This document shows, one piece after another, positions 52,130 through 61,194 of a stretch of DNA of 64,000 bases (the first letter of the stretch is position 1; each line of letters starts with the position of its first letter). Source of the DNA: Bradyrhizobium commune (GTDB lineage Bacteria; Pseudomonadota; Alphaproteobacteria; Rhizobiales; Xanthobacteraceae); NCBI RefSeq assembly GCF_015624505.1, contig NZ_CP061379.1:7315001-7379000 (forward strand), given 5' to 3'. The notes beneath the pieces are model-generated. The model saw only the letters and a list, made by a program, of their open reading frames with translations. It did not search any database and was not told the origin of the DNA. A program made the position numbers and the translations under genes.

Positions 52130-53581
52130 TCACGACTCGATCTTCACATACTCGAAATCGCCGGGCTTGTTATCGATGCCGACTTTCGGCGGCGAGATCC
52201 AGGAGGCGAACTGGCCGGTTTCGGTGACGGGCTGCATCAGCGAGGTGATGAAGTCGCCGTCGGCGGTCGAGGGCAGCCACTCGTCCTTGCGCTTGGCCCA
52301 GGTCGCATCATCGATCAAAATGCCGTCGGGCGTCGCGTGCACGTCCTTGAACTCGCCGATGTGGCGATGGAAGGCAACGTTGGGCAGTTTGAGCTGGAAA
52401 TCATAGCCCGCGGTCGAGATCACCTTGTTCCAGCGCAGCATACCCTTGACGCAATCCTGGCTGTAATCGTCGCGCAGGCGCATGTTGAGCGCGGTCAGCG
52501 CCGGCTCGTCGACCAGCTTGATCTCGCCGTTGATGAACTTCAGCACCGGATAGGTGGCGTTCTTGAGCTGGTGATCATCGTCAATTTGCGTCTCGTGATA
52601 GCGGCCCTTGATGCCGGTGTTGAAGGCATTGGCCGCATTGGTCGAGACCTCCGAGCCGAACAGGTCGAGCGACAGCGTGTAGTGCAGGTTCAGCTTCTTC
52701 TGGATCGTCGGCAGGTCGATGACACCGAGCGCGCGAACCTTGGCGACATCGGTGGGATCGGTGATGCCGGCCTCGCGCATCGCATCGCAGGTGCGCTGCA
52801 CGACGCGGGTGATGCCGGTCTCGCCGACGAACATGTGGTGCGCTTCCTCGGTCAGCATGAAGCGGCAGGTGCGCGACAAGGGATCGAAGCCCGACTGCGC
52901 CAGCGAGTGCAGCTGCATCTTGCCGTCGCGGTCGGTGAAATAGGTGAACATGAAGAAGGACAGCCAGTCCGGCGTCGCCTCGTTGAAGGCGCCCAGCATG
53001 CGTGGGCTATCCGCGTCACCCGAGCGGCGGCGCAGCAAATCGTCAGCCTCTTCGCGACCGTCGCGGCCGAAATATTTCTGGAGCAGGTAGACCATCGCCC
53101 AAAGATGGCGGCCTTCCTCGACATTGACCTGGAACAGATTGCGCATGTCGTAGAGCGAGGGCGCAGTCTTGCCGAGATGACGCTGCTGTTCGACGGAAGC
53201 GGGCTCGGTGTCGCCCTGGATCACGATCAGGCGGCGCAGCATGGCGCGATACTCGCCCGGCACTTCCTGCCAGGCCGGCTCGCCCAAATGCTCGCCGAAG
53301 GGAACGACGCGGTTCTCTTCCTGCGGCGCAAGCAGGATGCCCCAGCGGTATTCGGGCATGCGCACGTAATCGAACTTGGCCCAGCCACGCGGATCGACGG
53401 AGTAGGCGGTGCGCAGATACACCAGCGACTCCTGGAAGCCCTCCGGCCCCATGTCGCTCCACCAATCCATGTAGCCGGGATGCCAGCCTTCCAGCGCTTT
53501 GAGCACCTGGCGGTCTTCGGCGAGATTGACGTTGTTCGGAATCTTGGTCGAGTAGTCGACGTTCATGATGTTCATATTCAT
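52130..53581 (-). CDS. boxB: Benzoyl-CoA 2,3-epoxidase, oxygenase component BoxB
   Basis: Di-iron monooxygenase subunit of 483 aa that epoxidises benzoyl-CoA in the aerobic CoA-dependent benzoate pathway. Two di-iron motifs are visible, VEEGRHLW and TEEAHHMF. NNVNLAEDRQVLKALEGWHPGYMDWWSDMGPEGFQ is typical of BoxB. It works with the reductase BoxA, which is not seen in this window. Upstream on the same strand is boxC, separated by a dispersed repeat. Confidence 0.95.
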   Translation of the reverse strand: MNMNIMNVDYSTKIPNNVNLAEDRQVLKALEGWHPGYMDWWSDMGPEGFQESLVYLRTAYSVDPRGWAKFDYVRMPEYRWGILLAPQEENRVVPFGEHLGEPAWQEVPGEYRAMLRRLIVIQGDTEPASVEQQRHLGKTAPSLYDMRNLFQVNVEEGRHLWAMVYLLQKYFGRDGREEADDLLRRRSGDADSPRMLGAFNEATPDWLSFFMFTYFTDRDGKMQLHSLAQSGFDPLSRTCRFMLTEEAHHMFVGETGITRVVQRTCDAMREAGITDPTDVAKVRALGVIDLPTIQKKLNLHYTLSLDLFGSEVSTNAANAFNTGIKGRYHETQIDDDHQLKNATYPVLKFINGEIKLVDEPALTALNMRLRDDYSQDCVKGMLRWNKVISTAGYDFQLKLPNVAFHRHIGEFKDVHATPDGILIDDATWAKRKDEWLPSTADGDFITSLMQPVTETGQFASWISPPKVGIDNKPGDFEYVKIES

Positions 53582-53616
53582 TGGGAACTCTCCCGCGTTG
53601 AACCTGATCGTTTCCC

Positions 53617-53682
53617 GCGAATGGCGAGTAGCGAATGGCGAATGAAATCCCTATTCGCTATTCGCCACTCCGTATTCGCTAC
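53617..53682. repeat. Dispersed GCGAATGGCGA-type repeat, copy 3
   Basis: GCGAATGGCGAGTAGCGAAT and GGCGAATG, then inverted CTATTCGCTATTCGCCACTC. It sits in the boxC-boxB gap, overlaps the boxC stop by 4 bp, and may tune expression of boxB relative to boxC. Confidence 0.75.
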
Positions 53683-55367
53683 ACCCTTGTCATATCGAAT
53701 TTCGGCTTCTGGCCGCTGCCGTAACGGCGCAGCGCGCCTTCCTCGCCGACTGCGTTCGGGCGCTGGAAGATCCAGTTCTGCCATGCGGTCAGCCGCGCGA
53801 AGATCTTTGATTCCATCGTCTCCGGACCGACGAAGCGCAGGCTCGCCTCCATGCCGGTGAGACTGTCCGGCGAGAAGCTGGCGCGTTCCTCCAGGAACAC
53901 GCGGACCTCGTCGTCCCAGTCGATGTCGTCGAGCGCGAAAGTGACGAGGCCGAGCTCTTCCGCCTGCTCGGCGTCGAGCGCGGTGCCCATCGTGGCCTCC
54001 GCGCGCTCGACGTCAGCCGGATCGGCCTGGAAGCGCGACTCCAGCCGCGTCAGGCCATGGCTCATCGGGAACGGGCCAAAGTTCATGGCGGAGAGCTCGA
54101 TCGACGGCGGCGGACGGTTGTCGCCCTGGCGCGTGCCGATCAGCATGTAGGAGCGGTCGGCGGCGAACACGAGCTCAGCCAAGGTGCCGGCAAAGCAGGA
54201 GCCGGGCTCGACCAGCGTCACCAGCGTGCGCGAGGTGACGTCGATGCGCTTGAGCACGCGCTTCCAGTAATGGCGGATCTCATTGACCAGCCAGTGCGCC
54301 TTGTTGGCCTCGAGGAAGGCGTCGCTGGCCAGCACATGGGCGCGGTCGCCATGGCTCTTGAACACCAGCATCGCGATCTCGAGCTCGTTGATGCGCAGAT
54401 GCAGGATGGCATCGTCGATCTCGCGCGCCACTTGCAACGGCCAGAACGAGGCGCCCTGCGCCATCATGCCATCGATGTCGGCCGGCGGCGCGGCCTCTGG
54501 CGCCTTGATCGAGATGGTGGCGATGCGGGCAGCGCGATCGATATCCACGGTGACGAAGCCGTAGCGGATGCTGGTTTCGTCGATGACACGCTTGAGCGGG
54601 GTGAGTGCAACGCCCTTGCCGCTGCCGGCGCGCTTCGAGGCGCCCGCGAATTCCTTGGCCCGTTCGGTGATCTTGGCCTCTAACTTGCTGTTCGGCGCGA
54701 TCTCGTCGACGAGACGCCATTGCACGGCGCGCTTGCCCTTCACGCCTTCCTCGATGGTGCAGAAGAAATCGGCGTGGTCGCGGCGCACCTTGCGCTTGTC
54801 GACGACGCGGGTGAGGCCGCCGGTGCCCGGCAGCACCGCGAGCAGCGGCACCTCGGGCAAGGCAACCGCAGAGGCGCCGTCATCGGCGAGGATGATGTGA
54901 TCGGTGGCAAGCGCGAGCTCGTAGCCGCCGCCGGCGGCCGAGCCGTTCACCACCGTGATGAAACGCTGGCCGGAATTCGCTGACGAATCCTCCATGCCGT
55001 TGCGGGTCTCGTTGGTGAATTTGCAGAAGTTCACCTTGTGGGCATGGGTCGAGCCCGCGAGCATGCGGATGTTGGCGCCGGCGCAGAACACGCGGTTCTT
55101 GGCCGAACGCATCACCACGACCTTCACCTCCGGATGCTCGAAGCGCAGGCGCTGGATCGCGTCGGCCAGCTCGATATCGACGCCGAGATCATAGGAATTG
55201 AGCTTGAGCAGATAGCCCTCGAACAGGCCGCCATTCTCGTCGACATCCATGGTCAGCGTCGCGACGTCACCGTCGACCGCGAGCTTCCAGTGCTTGTAGC
55301 GGGACGGCTCGGTCTGGAAATCGATGAATGTCGCACCGCCTGCGAGGCGCCGATCTTCCCCGGCCAT
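53679..55367 (-). CDS. boxC: Benzoyl-CoA-dihydrodiol lyase BoxC
   Basis: Crotonase-superfamily enzyme of 562 aa that opens the epoxide ring to 3,4-dehydroadipyl-CoA semialdehyde and formate. The large size and FCAGANIRMLAGSTHAHKVNFCKFTNETRNG match BoxC. The oxyanion-hole regions AKNRVFCAGANI and NGSAAGGGYELALATDHI are visible. Two crotonase-like halves are present (about 40-250 and 300-500). It starts at ATG 55367 and is the first gene of a boxC-boxB unit. Confidence 0.95.
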   Translation of the reverse strand: MAGEDRRLAGGATFIDFQTEPSRYKHWKLAVDGDVATLTMDVDENGGLFEGYLLKLNSYDLGVDIELADAIQRLRFEHPEVKVVVMRSAKNRVFCAGANIRMLAGSTHAHKVNFCKFTNETRNGMEDSSANSGQRFITVVNGSAAGGGYELALATDHIILADDGASAVALPEVPLLAVLPGTGGLTRVVDKRKVRRDHADFFCTIEEGVKGKRAVQWRLVDEIAPNSKLEAKITERAKEFAGASKRAGSGKGVALTPLKRVIDETSIRYGFVTVDIDRAARIATISIKAPEAAPPADIDGMMAQGASFWPLQVAREIDDAILHLRINELEIAMLVFKSHGDRAHVLASDAFLEANKAHWLVNEIRHYWKRVLKRIDVTSRTLVTLVEPGSCFAGTLAELVFAADRSYMLIGTRQGDNRPPPSIELSAMNFGPFPMSHGLTRLESRFQADPADVERAEATMGTALDAEQAEELGLVTFALDDIDWDDEVRVFLEERASFSPDSLTGMEASLRFVGPETMESKIFARLTAWQNWIFQRPNAVGEEGALRRYGSGQKPKFDMTRV

Positions 55368-55409
55368 GGGCCACCCTTAAGCTTGTTTAGCGTTTTGGCT
55401 GTCGTGTTA

Positions 55410-55480
55410 GATGCACAATAGTGCATCTTTTGGAGCGTGTCTAGCCCTTAACGGCCAACGTATGCACTTTGTTTCATGAA
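55410..55480. promoter_or_regulatory. Candidate BoxR-type operator region before boxC
   Basis: An 18-bp palindrome with 7-bp arms, GATGCAC-AATA-GTGCATC (55410-55427), lies 43 bp upstream of boxC. Another ATGCAC is in ATGCACTTTGTTTCATGAA at 55462-55480. That second motif nearly repeats at 58470-58486 in the badA-boxR gap. Shared sites at both cluster promoters suggest one regulator. Confidence 0.5.
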
Positions 55481-56010
55481 TTCGATTGGGAGCGCACGAT
55501 AGCTCCGAGCGCGATCCAGTCGGCCTTGGAGAGCTGGGGACGGTCGAGCTTGGCCTGAAGCAAGGCCATCAGCGCCGGAACCGGAAAGCTCTCGACAAAG
55601 CCGTCGCCGGCCGGGACCGCCTTGCGCGAGCTCAGCGTCCGCAGTTCGGCCAGTGCCTCGCCGAACAGGCGCGCGGCCGAGTGCGCCTTCTGCATGCGCA
55701 GCCGCAAATTCGCATTGGCGATCTGGATGCAGGCCCGCAGCAGAATACGCTCGCGGCCGCCCTGCGGCGCCGCCGCCCATACCGCTTCCAGCACCTCCTG
55801 CGATTCCCAGAAATAGCCGCGGTCGTTCAACGCGAGCCCGTAGCGCAGCGCCGGATGACGCACCGGCACGTAGCCACGGAAGGCCGAGGGCACCAGCGCC
55901 TTGGCCAGATCGAGGGTTTCGTAGTCGGCATCCGGTTCGCCCGTCGCTCCCGGCACATAGGCCCATTGCGGCCATGGCAACGGGCCGCTCACACTTGGAG
56001 GCACATTCAT
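55474..56010 (-). CDS. DUF309-family protein in the box cluster
   Basis: A 178-aa protein with HPALRYGLALNDRGYFWESQEVLEAVW, the DUF309 signature helix pair (H...F.ES.EVLE..W), followed by a helical region (ILLRACIQIANANLRLRMQKAHSAARLFGEAL). Biochemical role unknown. It sits between the alpha/beta-hydrolase gene and boxC on the same strand, so it is probably part of the benzoate operon. Confidence 0.8.
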   Translation of the reverse strand: MNVPPSVSGPLPWPQWAYVPGATGEPDADYETLDLAKALVPSAFRGYVPVRHPALRYGLALNDRGYFWESQEVLEAVWAAAPQGGRERILLRACIQIANANLRLRMQKAHSAARLFGEALAELRTLSSRKAVPAGDGFVESFPVPALMALLQAKLDRPQLSKADWIALGAIVRSQSNS

Positions 56011-56028
56011 GAATGTGCCCCCAAATGA

Positions 56029-56847
56029 TCATGCGGCGCGCCCCTGGAGTCCCTGATCGTCGCGCAGGGCCGCCTTGGCAAATTGCTCAATCGCGTCAAG
56101 CGTCACCCCTGGCGCTTCACGATGCGGGGAATGGCCCGCGTCTGAAATAATTTTCAAATCTACCGGACAGTAACACTCTTCCTGCGCAATCTCGACCTGA
56201 CGCAGTGTCCCATATTGGTCGTTTTTACCTTGCAGGACCATGACAGGAACGCGGATATAGGCGAGATATTCCGAGATGTCCCAGTCGCGGAATTTCGGGT
56301 CGAGCCAGGCCCGATTCCAGCCATAGAATGCGTTGTCGACGTCCTTGTGCCAGCGCGCGAGCTTGGCTTTGAGATCCGTGGTCTCGTAGGCCGTCTTGAT
56401 CTCCGCGATCGATGTCACGGAAATGTCCTCGACGATGAAATGCGGCGCGATCAGGGCTATGCCCTGCAACCGGCGATCCTGGTGCGACCCGGCATAGATC
56501 GCCGCGATCGAGGCGCCGTCGGAATGGCCGAGCAACAGGCCGCGCTTGAAGGAGATCGCGTCGAGCACTTTTGGCAGCATGTCCAGCGCTTCACGCTGCA
56601 TGTAGTCGAGCGGCCGCGGCAGCGTCACCGGGCTCGACTGGCCGTAGCCGGCCCGCGAATAGGCGAAAATGCCGGCGCCGGTGGCCTGATGAAGCTTTTC
56701 GGGGAAGTCGCCCCAAAGCCCGACCGAGCCCAGGCCTTCGTGCAGCATCACGATAGTCGGCGCGTCGGCGGCGAGCGACGCGAGCCATTTGTATTCGAGG
56801 CTGGCGCCGTCGATCGTGAGCAAGCCGGTGCGGGCGAGATTGGTCAT
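56029..56847 (-). CDS. Alpha/beta hydrolase in the box cluster
   Basis: Hydrolase of 272 aa. Oxyanion-hole HEGLGSVGLWGDFPEKL, nucleophile elbow GHSDGAS (Ser), and His in SDAGHSPHREAP. I start at ATG 56847 (MTNLARTG), 9 bp after the badA stop. The family is often found in aerobic benzoyl-CoA clusters, where it may hydrolyse a ring-cleavage product or a side-product thioester; that role is not established here. Confidence 0.85.
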   Translation of the reverse strand: MTNLARTGLLTIDGASLEYKWLASLAADAPTIVMLHEGLGSVGLWGDFPEKLHQATGAGIFAYSRAGYGQSSPVTLPRPLDYMQREALDMLPKVLDAISFKRGLLLGHSDGASIAAIYAGSHQDRRLQGIALIAPHFIVEDISVTSIAEIKTAYETTDLKAKLARWHKDVDNAFYGWNRAWLDPKFRDWDISEYLAYIRVPVMVLQGKNDQYGTLRQVEIAQEECYCPVDLKIISDAGHSPHREAPGVTLDAIEQFAKAALRDDQGLQGRAA

Positions 56848-56855
56848 ACTGTCAG

Positions 56856-58397
56856 TCAATTCGTGCCCTCGCGCAGCTTGAAACGCTGGATCTTTCCCGT
56901 CGCGGTCTTCGGCAAGGACTCCACCACGTCGATCCAGCGCGGATATTTCCACGGGCCGATCTTCTGCTTGACGTGCTCCTTCAGCATCTCCTGAAGGTCG
57001 CTGGTCTTCGCGCCCGGGCGCAACACGACGAAGGCTTTGGGCTTGAGCAGGCCTTCCGGATCGGCCTCGGGCACGACGGCGGCTTCCAGCACAGCCGGAT
57101 GTGTGATCAGCGCGCTCTCGACCTCGAACGGCGAGACCCAGATGCCGGAGACCTTGAACATGTCGTCGGCGCGGCCGCAGAAGGTGTAGCGGCCCTCCGC
57201 GTCCCTGACATATTTGTCGCCGGTGCGGGTCCACGGCCCCTCAAAGGTGCGGCGGCTCTTGTGGCGCTGGTTCCAGTAGCCCTCGCCGGCCGAGGGCGCA
57301 TCGACCAGGAGTTCGCCGACCTCGCCGTCAGCCACTGCCTCGCCGGCTTCGTTGACGAGCCGCACCGCATAGCCCGGCACCGGCTTGCCGGAGGAGCCGT
57401 ACTTGATGTCGCCCGGCGCATTCGAGAGAAAAATGTGCAACAGCTCGGTCGAGCCGACGCCGTCGAGGATGTCGACGCCGAAGCGCGATTTCCAGCTATT
57501 GCCAACGGATTCCGGCAGCGCCTCGCCGGCCGAGGTGCAGATCCGCAAGGCGCCGCCGCCGCGCTCGGCCTTCATCGTCTCGTCGTTGAGCATCGCCGCA
57601 AACAGCGTCGGCACGCCGTAGAAGATCGACGGCTTGTAGCGGTTCATCAGATCGAACATGCGCGCCGGCGTCGGGCGCTCGCTGTTGAGCACCACGGTCG
57701 CGCCGACCGACAGCGGAAACGTCAGCGCATTGCCGAGGCCATAGGCGAAGAACAGCTTTGCCGCGGACAGGCAGACGTCGTTCTCGCGGATGCCGAGCAC
57801 CTGGCTCGCGTAGGTATCCGCGGTCGCCTGCAGATTCGAATGCAGATGGCGCACGCCCTTGGGCATGCCGGTCGAACCGGACGAATAGAGCCAGAACGCC
57901 GGCTCGTCCGGATGCGTCGCGGCGGTCGTAAACCGGTCGCTCTCGCGCGCGAGTTCTTCCGCGAGCTGTTTGTGGCCGTTGGTCTTGGCGCCGCAGACGA
58001 CGACATGCTCGAGATCTGGCATGCGGCCGACCACGTCCTTGATGACGGGGTAGAGCGCGTCCGAGACGAACAGCACGCGCGCGCGGCAGTCGGCGAGGAT
58101 GTAGGCGTATTGATCCGCGGTCAGCAGCGTGTTGAGCGGCACCGGAACGATGCCGGCGCGGAGCGCGCCCAGGAACAGAACCGGGAAATCGACCGTATCC
58201 AGCATGATCATCGCCACGCGCTCCTCGCGGCGGACGCCGAGCCGGCGCAGCATGTTGGCGGCGCGGTTTGTCTGTTGCTGGAGCTCGCCATAGGTGAGCC
58301 GCGAGACGGTGTCGTCGAACACCAGCTTGTTGCCCCTGCCCTCCTCGACGTTGCGGTCGAGCAGCCAGGTCACCGCGTTATAGGATCCCTCGCTCAC
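56856..58397 (-). CDS. badA: Benzoate-CoA ligase
   Basis: AMP-forming acyl-CoA ligase of 513 aa that activates benzoate to benzoyl-CoA. The AMP motif WLYSSGSTGMPKGVRHLH, GVGSTELLHIFLSN, TGDKYVRDAEGRYTFCGRADDMFKVSGIWVSP and the C-terminal KTATGKIQRFKLRE lysine are present. NAVTWLLDRNVEEGRGNKLVF and FYGVPTLFAAML are typical of benzoate-CoA ligases (BadA/BclA). The gene is divergent from boxR and heads the minus-strand box operon. Confidence 0.93.
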   Translation of the reverse strand: MSEGSYNAVTWLLDRNVEEGRGNKLVFDDTVSRLTYGELQQQTNRAANMLRRLGVRREERVAMIMLDTVDFPVLFLGALRAGIVPVPLNTLLTADQYAYILADCRARVLFVSDALYPVIKDVVGRMPDLEHVVVCGAKTNGHKQLAEELARESDRFTTAATHPDEPAFWLYSSGSTGMPKGVRHLHSNLQATADTYASQVLGIRENDVCLSAAKLFFAYGLGNALTFPLSVGATVVLNSERPTPARMFDLMNRYKPSIFYGVPTLFAAMLNDETMKAERGGGALRICTSAGEALPESVGNSWKSRFGVDILDGVGSTELLHIFLSNAPGDIKYGSSGKPVPGYAVRLVNEAGEAVADGEVGELLVDAPSAGEGYWNQRHKSRRTFEGPWTRTGDKYVRDAEGRYTFCGRADDMFKVSGIWVSPFEVESALITHPAVLEAAVVPEADPEGLLKPKAFVVLRPGAKTSDLQEMLKEHVKQKIGPWKYPRWIDVVESLPKTATGKIQRFKLREGTN

Positions 58398-58469
58398 GGA
58401 CGTCTCCCCCGAATTTAGAATTATAATTCATAGAAAGACACTGCAACAGCTTGCTGTCAATGCCAGCAG

Positions 58470-58486
58470 GCACTATGTTTCATTAA
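58470..58486. promoter_or_regulatory. Candidate operator in the badA-boxR intergenic region
   Basis: GCACTATGTTTCATTAA, a near copy of GCACTTTGTTTCATGAA at 55464-55480 upstream of boxC. Position suits control of both badA and boxR. Confidence 0.5.
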
Positions 58487-58535
58487 AACGCGCCGCAGGG
58501 CCTGCTTCCAGGAAGGCACCTGCTAAAGAAGGCTC

Positions 58536-59444
58536 ATGACCGACAGTCCCGACGCCGAATCCCGCTTTCTCGAACAGCTCGGCCAGCGCGTGCGCACCAT
58601 GCGCGCACTGCGCGGCATGTCGCGCAAAGTGCTCGCCAAGGTATCAGGAATTTCGGAGCGCTACATCGCGCAGCTCGAGAGCGGCAAGGGCAATGTCTCG
58701 ATCGTGCTGTTGCGCCGCGTCTCCGACGCGATGGGCGCGCATCTCGAAGATCTGCTCCCCTCAGCCGATCCGACGCCGGACTGGCAGATGTTTCGCGATC
58801 TCTTGCGCAAGGCGACACCGGCGCAGATCGCACAAGCCAAGGATCTGCTCGCCGGCGGCAGCGCATCGGCGCCGCGGCGCGCGCCGTTCTGCGGCATCGC
58901 GCTGATCGGCTTGCGCGGCGCCGGCAAATCCACGCTCGGCAAGATTTTGGCGAAGAAGGTCGGCTGGAGCTTTGTCGAGCTCAACAAGGAGGTCGAGCGG
59001 CAGAACGGCCTCTCGGTCGCCGAGATCATCGCGCTCTACGGCCAGGAAGGCTTTCGCCGCATGGAGCAGGCGGCACTGCAACAGCTGCTGGCGCGCAACG
59101 AGCTGATGGTGCTGGCCACCGGCGGCGGCATCGTCTCCGAACCCCTGACCTTCGACCAGATCCTGTCGTCGTTCTACACGATCTGGCTGAAGGCCGAGCC
59201 CGAGGAGCACATGGCCCGCGTGCGCCGCCAGGGCGATCTCCGGCCAATGGCGGACGATCGTTCGGCGATGGCGGAGCTGCGCAACATCCTCTTGAGCCGC
59301 GAGCCGCTGTATTCGCGCGCGACGGCCGTGGTGGATACGGCCGGCCTCTCGGTCGACGCAGCGGCAGCGCGGCTGATCGATGCGGTCCGGCCGGTGCTGC
59401 AAAACGAAGCCCGCAGCTTCGGGCTGCGCAGCGTGGCGCTGTAG
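58536..59444 (+). CDS. boxR: BoxR-type regulator (HTH plus shikimate-kinase-like domain)
   Basis: Transcriptional regulator of 302 aa. Residues 15-75 form an Xre-type HTH (RVRTMRALRGMSRKVLAKVSGISERYIAQLESGKGN). Residues 118-300 form a shikimate-kinase-like domain with Walker A GLRGAGKST (125-133) and ATGGGIV. This fusion defines BoxR, which senses benzoyl-CoA through the kinase-like domain and represses box genes. It is divergent from badA and 15 bp upstream of a haemoglobin gene. Confidence 0.93.
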   Translation: MTDSPDAESRFLEQLGQRVRTMRALRGMSRKVLAKVSGISERYIAQLESGKGNVSIVLLRRVSDAMGAHLEDLLPSADPTPDWQMFRDLLRKATPAQIAQAKDLLAGGSASAPRRAPFCGIALIGLRGAGKSTLGKILAKKVGWSFVELNKEVERQNGLSVAEIIALYGQEGFRRMEQAALQQLLARNELMVLATGGGIVSEPLTFDQILSSFYTIWLKAEPEEHMARVRRQGDLRPMADDRSAMAELRNILLSREPLYSRATAVVDTAGLSVDAAAARLIDAVRPVLQNEARSFGLRSVAL

Positions 59445-59459
59445 GGTCATCGCCGCAAA

Positions 59460-59855
59460 ATGACCGACAGCGACGTCGCAATCTCCATGTTCGAGCGGAT
59501 CGGCGGCAGCGCCACGATCGACCTGCTGGTCGAACGCTTCTATGAGCGCATGGACCGGCTTCCGGAGGCGCGGGTCATCCGCGCCATGCATGCCGCCGAC
59601 CTCGGCCTGATCAAGGACGTGCTGAAGCGCTATCTCGCTGAATGGACCGGCGGCCCAAAACTCTATTCGGTCGAGAAGGGCCATCCGCGGCTGCGCCAGC
59701 GGCACATCGGCTTTGCCATCGGCGATGCCGAGCGCGACGCGTGGCTGCTCTGCATGCGCGGCGCGCTGGAGGAGACGGTGATCGACATTGCCGCGCGAAA
59801 AGACCTCGACCGCGCGCTGTCCGGTCTCGCCGACTGGATGCGCAACCGGCCATGA
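59460..59855 (+). CDS. Group II truncated haemoglobin
   Basis: A 131-aa 2-on-2 globin. MFERIGGSATIDLLVERFYERM, WTGGPKLYSVEKGHPRLRQRHIGFAIG with the proximal His in RQRH, and RDAWLLCMRGAL with the G8 Trp are group II hallmarks. It follows boxR by 15 bp in the same direction, inside the box locus. Oxygen delivery or protection for the BoxB epoxidase is a reasonable inference. Confidence 0.9.
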   Translation: MTDSDVAISMFERIGGSATIDLLVERFYERMDRLPEARVIRAMHAADLGLIKDVLKRYLAEWTGGPKLYSVEKGHPRLRQRHIGFAIGDAERDAWLLCMRGALEETVIDIAARKDLDRALSGLADWMRNRP

Positions 59856-59897
59856 GCGCGTCGATCGCTCGCCCGGGCGACAACGATGACGGCGCCG

Positions 59898-60230
59898 CTA
59901 GATCGACCAGTAATTCGGATGCTGGTAGGGCCGCGAGCGGTCGCCCCAATCGAACTCCTCGCCATCGACTTCGCAGGGACCGCTGCTCAATCGCTCCGGC
60001 GTCAGCTCGACCTGGAAGGCCTGACGTCCCGGATCATATTTCAGTGCGCTCCACTGCACCGGATAATGGTGATGAGTGCCGAGCAGCCCCCCGGTCTTGA
60101 TTACGACGTAGGCGACCGTTCCGCTCACCTTGTCGAGCATCAACCGCTCGATCGTGCCGAGCTTCGTGCCGTCGCAACCATAGACGGCGACGTGCTGCAC
60201 GCGATCACTGGGAACCATGGTGTGTTGCAT
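59898..60230 (-). CDS. PRC-barrel domain protein
   Basis: A 110-aa protein with one PRC-barrel (VAVYGCDGTKLGTIERLMLDKVSGTVAYVVIKTGG...HHYPVQWSAL), a small beta-barrel fold of unclear function common in soil bacteria and often stress-induced. Single gene on the minus strand. Confidence 0.85.
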   Translation of the reverse strand: MQHTMVPSDRVQHVAVYGCDGTKLGTIERLMLDKVSGTVAYVVIKTGGLLGTHHHYPVQWSALKYDPGRQAFQVELTPERLSSGPCEVDGEEFDWGDRSRPYQHPNYWSI

Positions 60231-60302
60231 GGCGTGCTCCCTGGATTTGTGTGGAGCGCATCATAACACAGACGGCGGGCATTGAGGGTGGATTAGCGTC
60301 AA

Positions 60303-61088
60303 CTACAGCAATTGCGACCGCACCGCCTCCGCGCCCTCGCGCAGCAGCGGCAGAAAGCGGTCGATCAATTCCTGCGCGGGCACGCGGTCGACATGCGCGC
60401 CCATGTTGATCGCGGCGACGATCGCGTCGTCATAGCGCCGCACCGGCACCGAGATCGAGCGGAAATGCGGCTCGGCTTCGCGGTCAACGAGCGAATAGCC
60501 CCGCGCGCGATCGGCCGAGATGTGCGCGAGCAGCGCCTTGGGATCGGTCACCGTCTGCGGCGTCAGCGCCTCGCGCTTCATTTTCTTCAGGCGCGCGAGC
60601 AGGTCGGCATCGTCGAGCTGGCCGAGCATGGCGCGGCCGACCGAGGTGCAGAACGCGGGTAGCCGGTAGCCAATCTCCAATCCACCGGAAAACATCCGGG
60701 CCGGGCTGCTGCGCGCGATGAACACGACTTCGTCGCCGTCGAGGACCGAGAGCGATGAGATTTCGTTGGCGGCGGTCGCGACGCGATCGAGCACGGGCTG
60801 GAGCACGGTGACGAGCTGGTTGGAGCGCAGGTAGGACGCGGCGAGCGTCAGCACATGCGGCGTCAACGTGAACAGCTTGCCGTCGCTGGCGACGAAGCCG
60901 CCGTGCTGAAGCGTGAACAGGATGCGCCGCGCGGTAGCGCGCGGAAGGTCGGCGGCACGGGCAAGATCGCTCAGCGTCATCGGGCCGCTGGTGACGCCGA
61001 AACATTGCAGTAGGCGCAGGCCGCGATCGAGGCTCTCGACGAAATCCGTCGCGCGTGCGTCGGCGTCACTCCGCTTCAGCTTGGGCAT
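60303..61088 (-). CDS. IclR-family regulator (PcaR/PobR-like)
   Basis: Regulator of 261 aa. Winged HTH (GLRLLQCFGVTSGPMTLSDLARAADLPRATARRILFTLQHGGFV) and an IclR effector domain (EISSLSVLDGDEVVFIARS, GRAMLGQL, AAINMGAHV). PcaR/PcaU-type members respond to aromatic acids. I use ATG 61088 (MPKLKRSDAD), since the longer frame to 61136 is unlike the family. Divergent from the Rieske oxygenase gene, so it probably controls that operon. Confidence 0.88.
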   Translation of the reverse strand: MPKLKRSDADARATDFVESLDRGLRLLQCFGVTSGPMTLSDLARAADLPRATARRILFTLQHGGFVASDGKLFTLTPHVLTLAASYLRSNQLVTVLQPVLDRVATAANEISSLSVLDGDEVVFIARSSPARMFSGGLEIGYRLPAFCTSVGRAMLGQLDDADLLARLKKMKREALTPQTVTDPKALLAHISADRARGYSLVDREAEPHFRSISVPVRRYDDAIVAAINMGAHVDRVPAQELIDRFLPLLREGAEAVRSQLL

Positions 61089-61194
61089 CGGCTCGGGACA
61101 TCCTGCAAAATAGTGCTTGCTGCCGGTCCAAGGCATGGCATAATTCGCCCATTAGTTCAATAGGCGAACAAATCCGGAAAAGGACGTAACCGCC

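Noticed and set aside
52064..53860. 598-aa plus-strand open frame opposite boxB
   Set aside because: Shadow of boxB with low-complexity HLA/VARD-type composition.
56973..58418. 481-aa plus-strand frame opposite badA
   Set aside because: Shadow of the benzoate-CoA ligase, without any domain.
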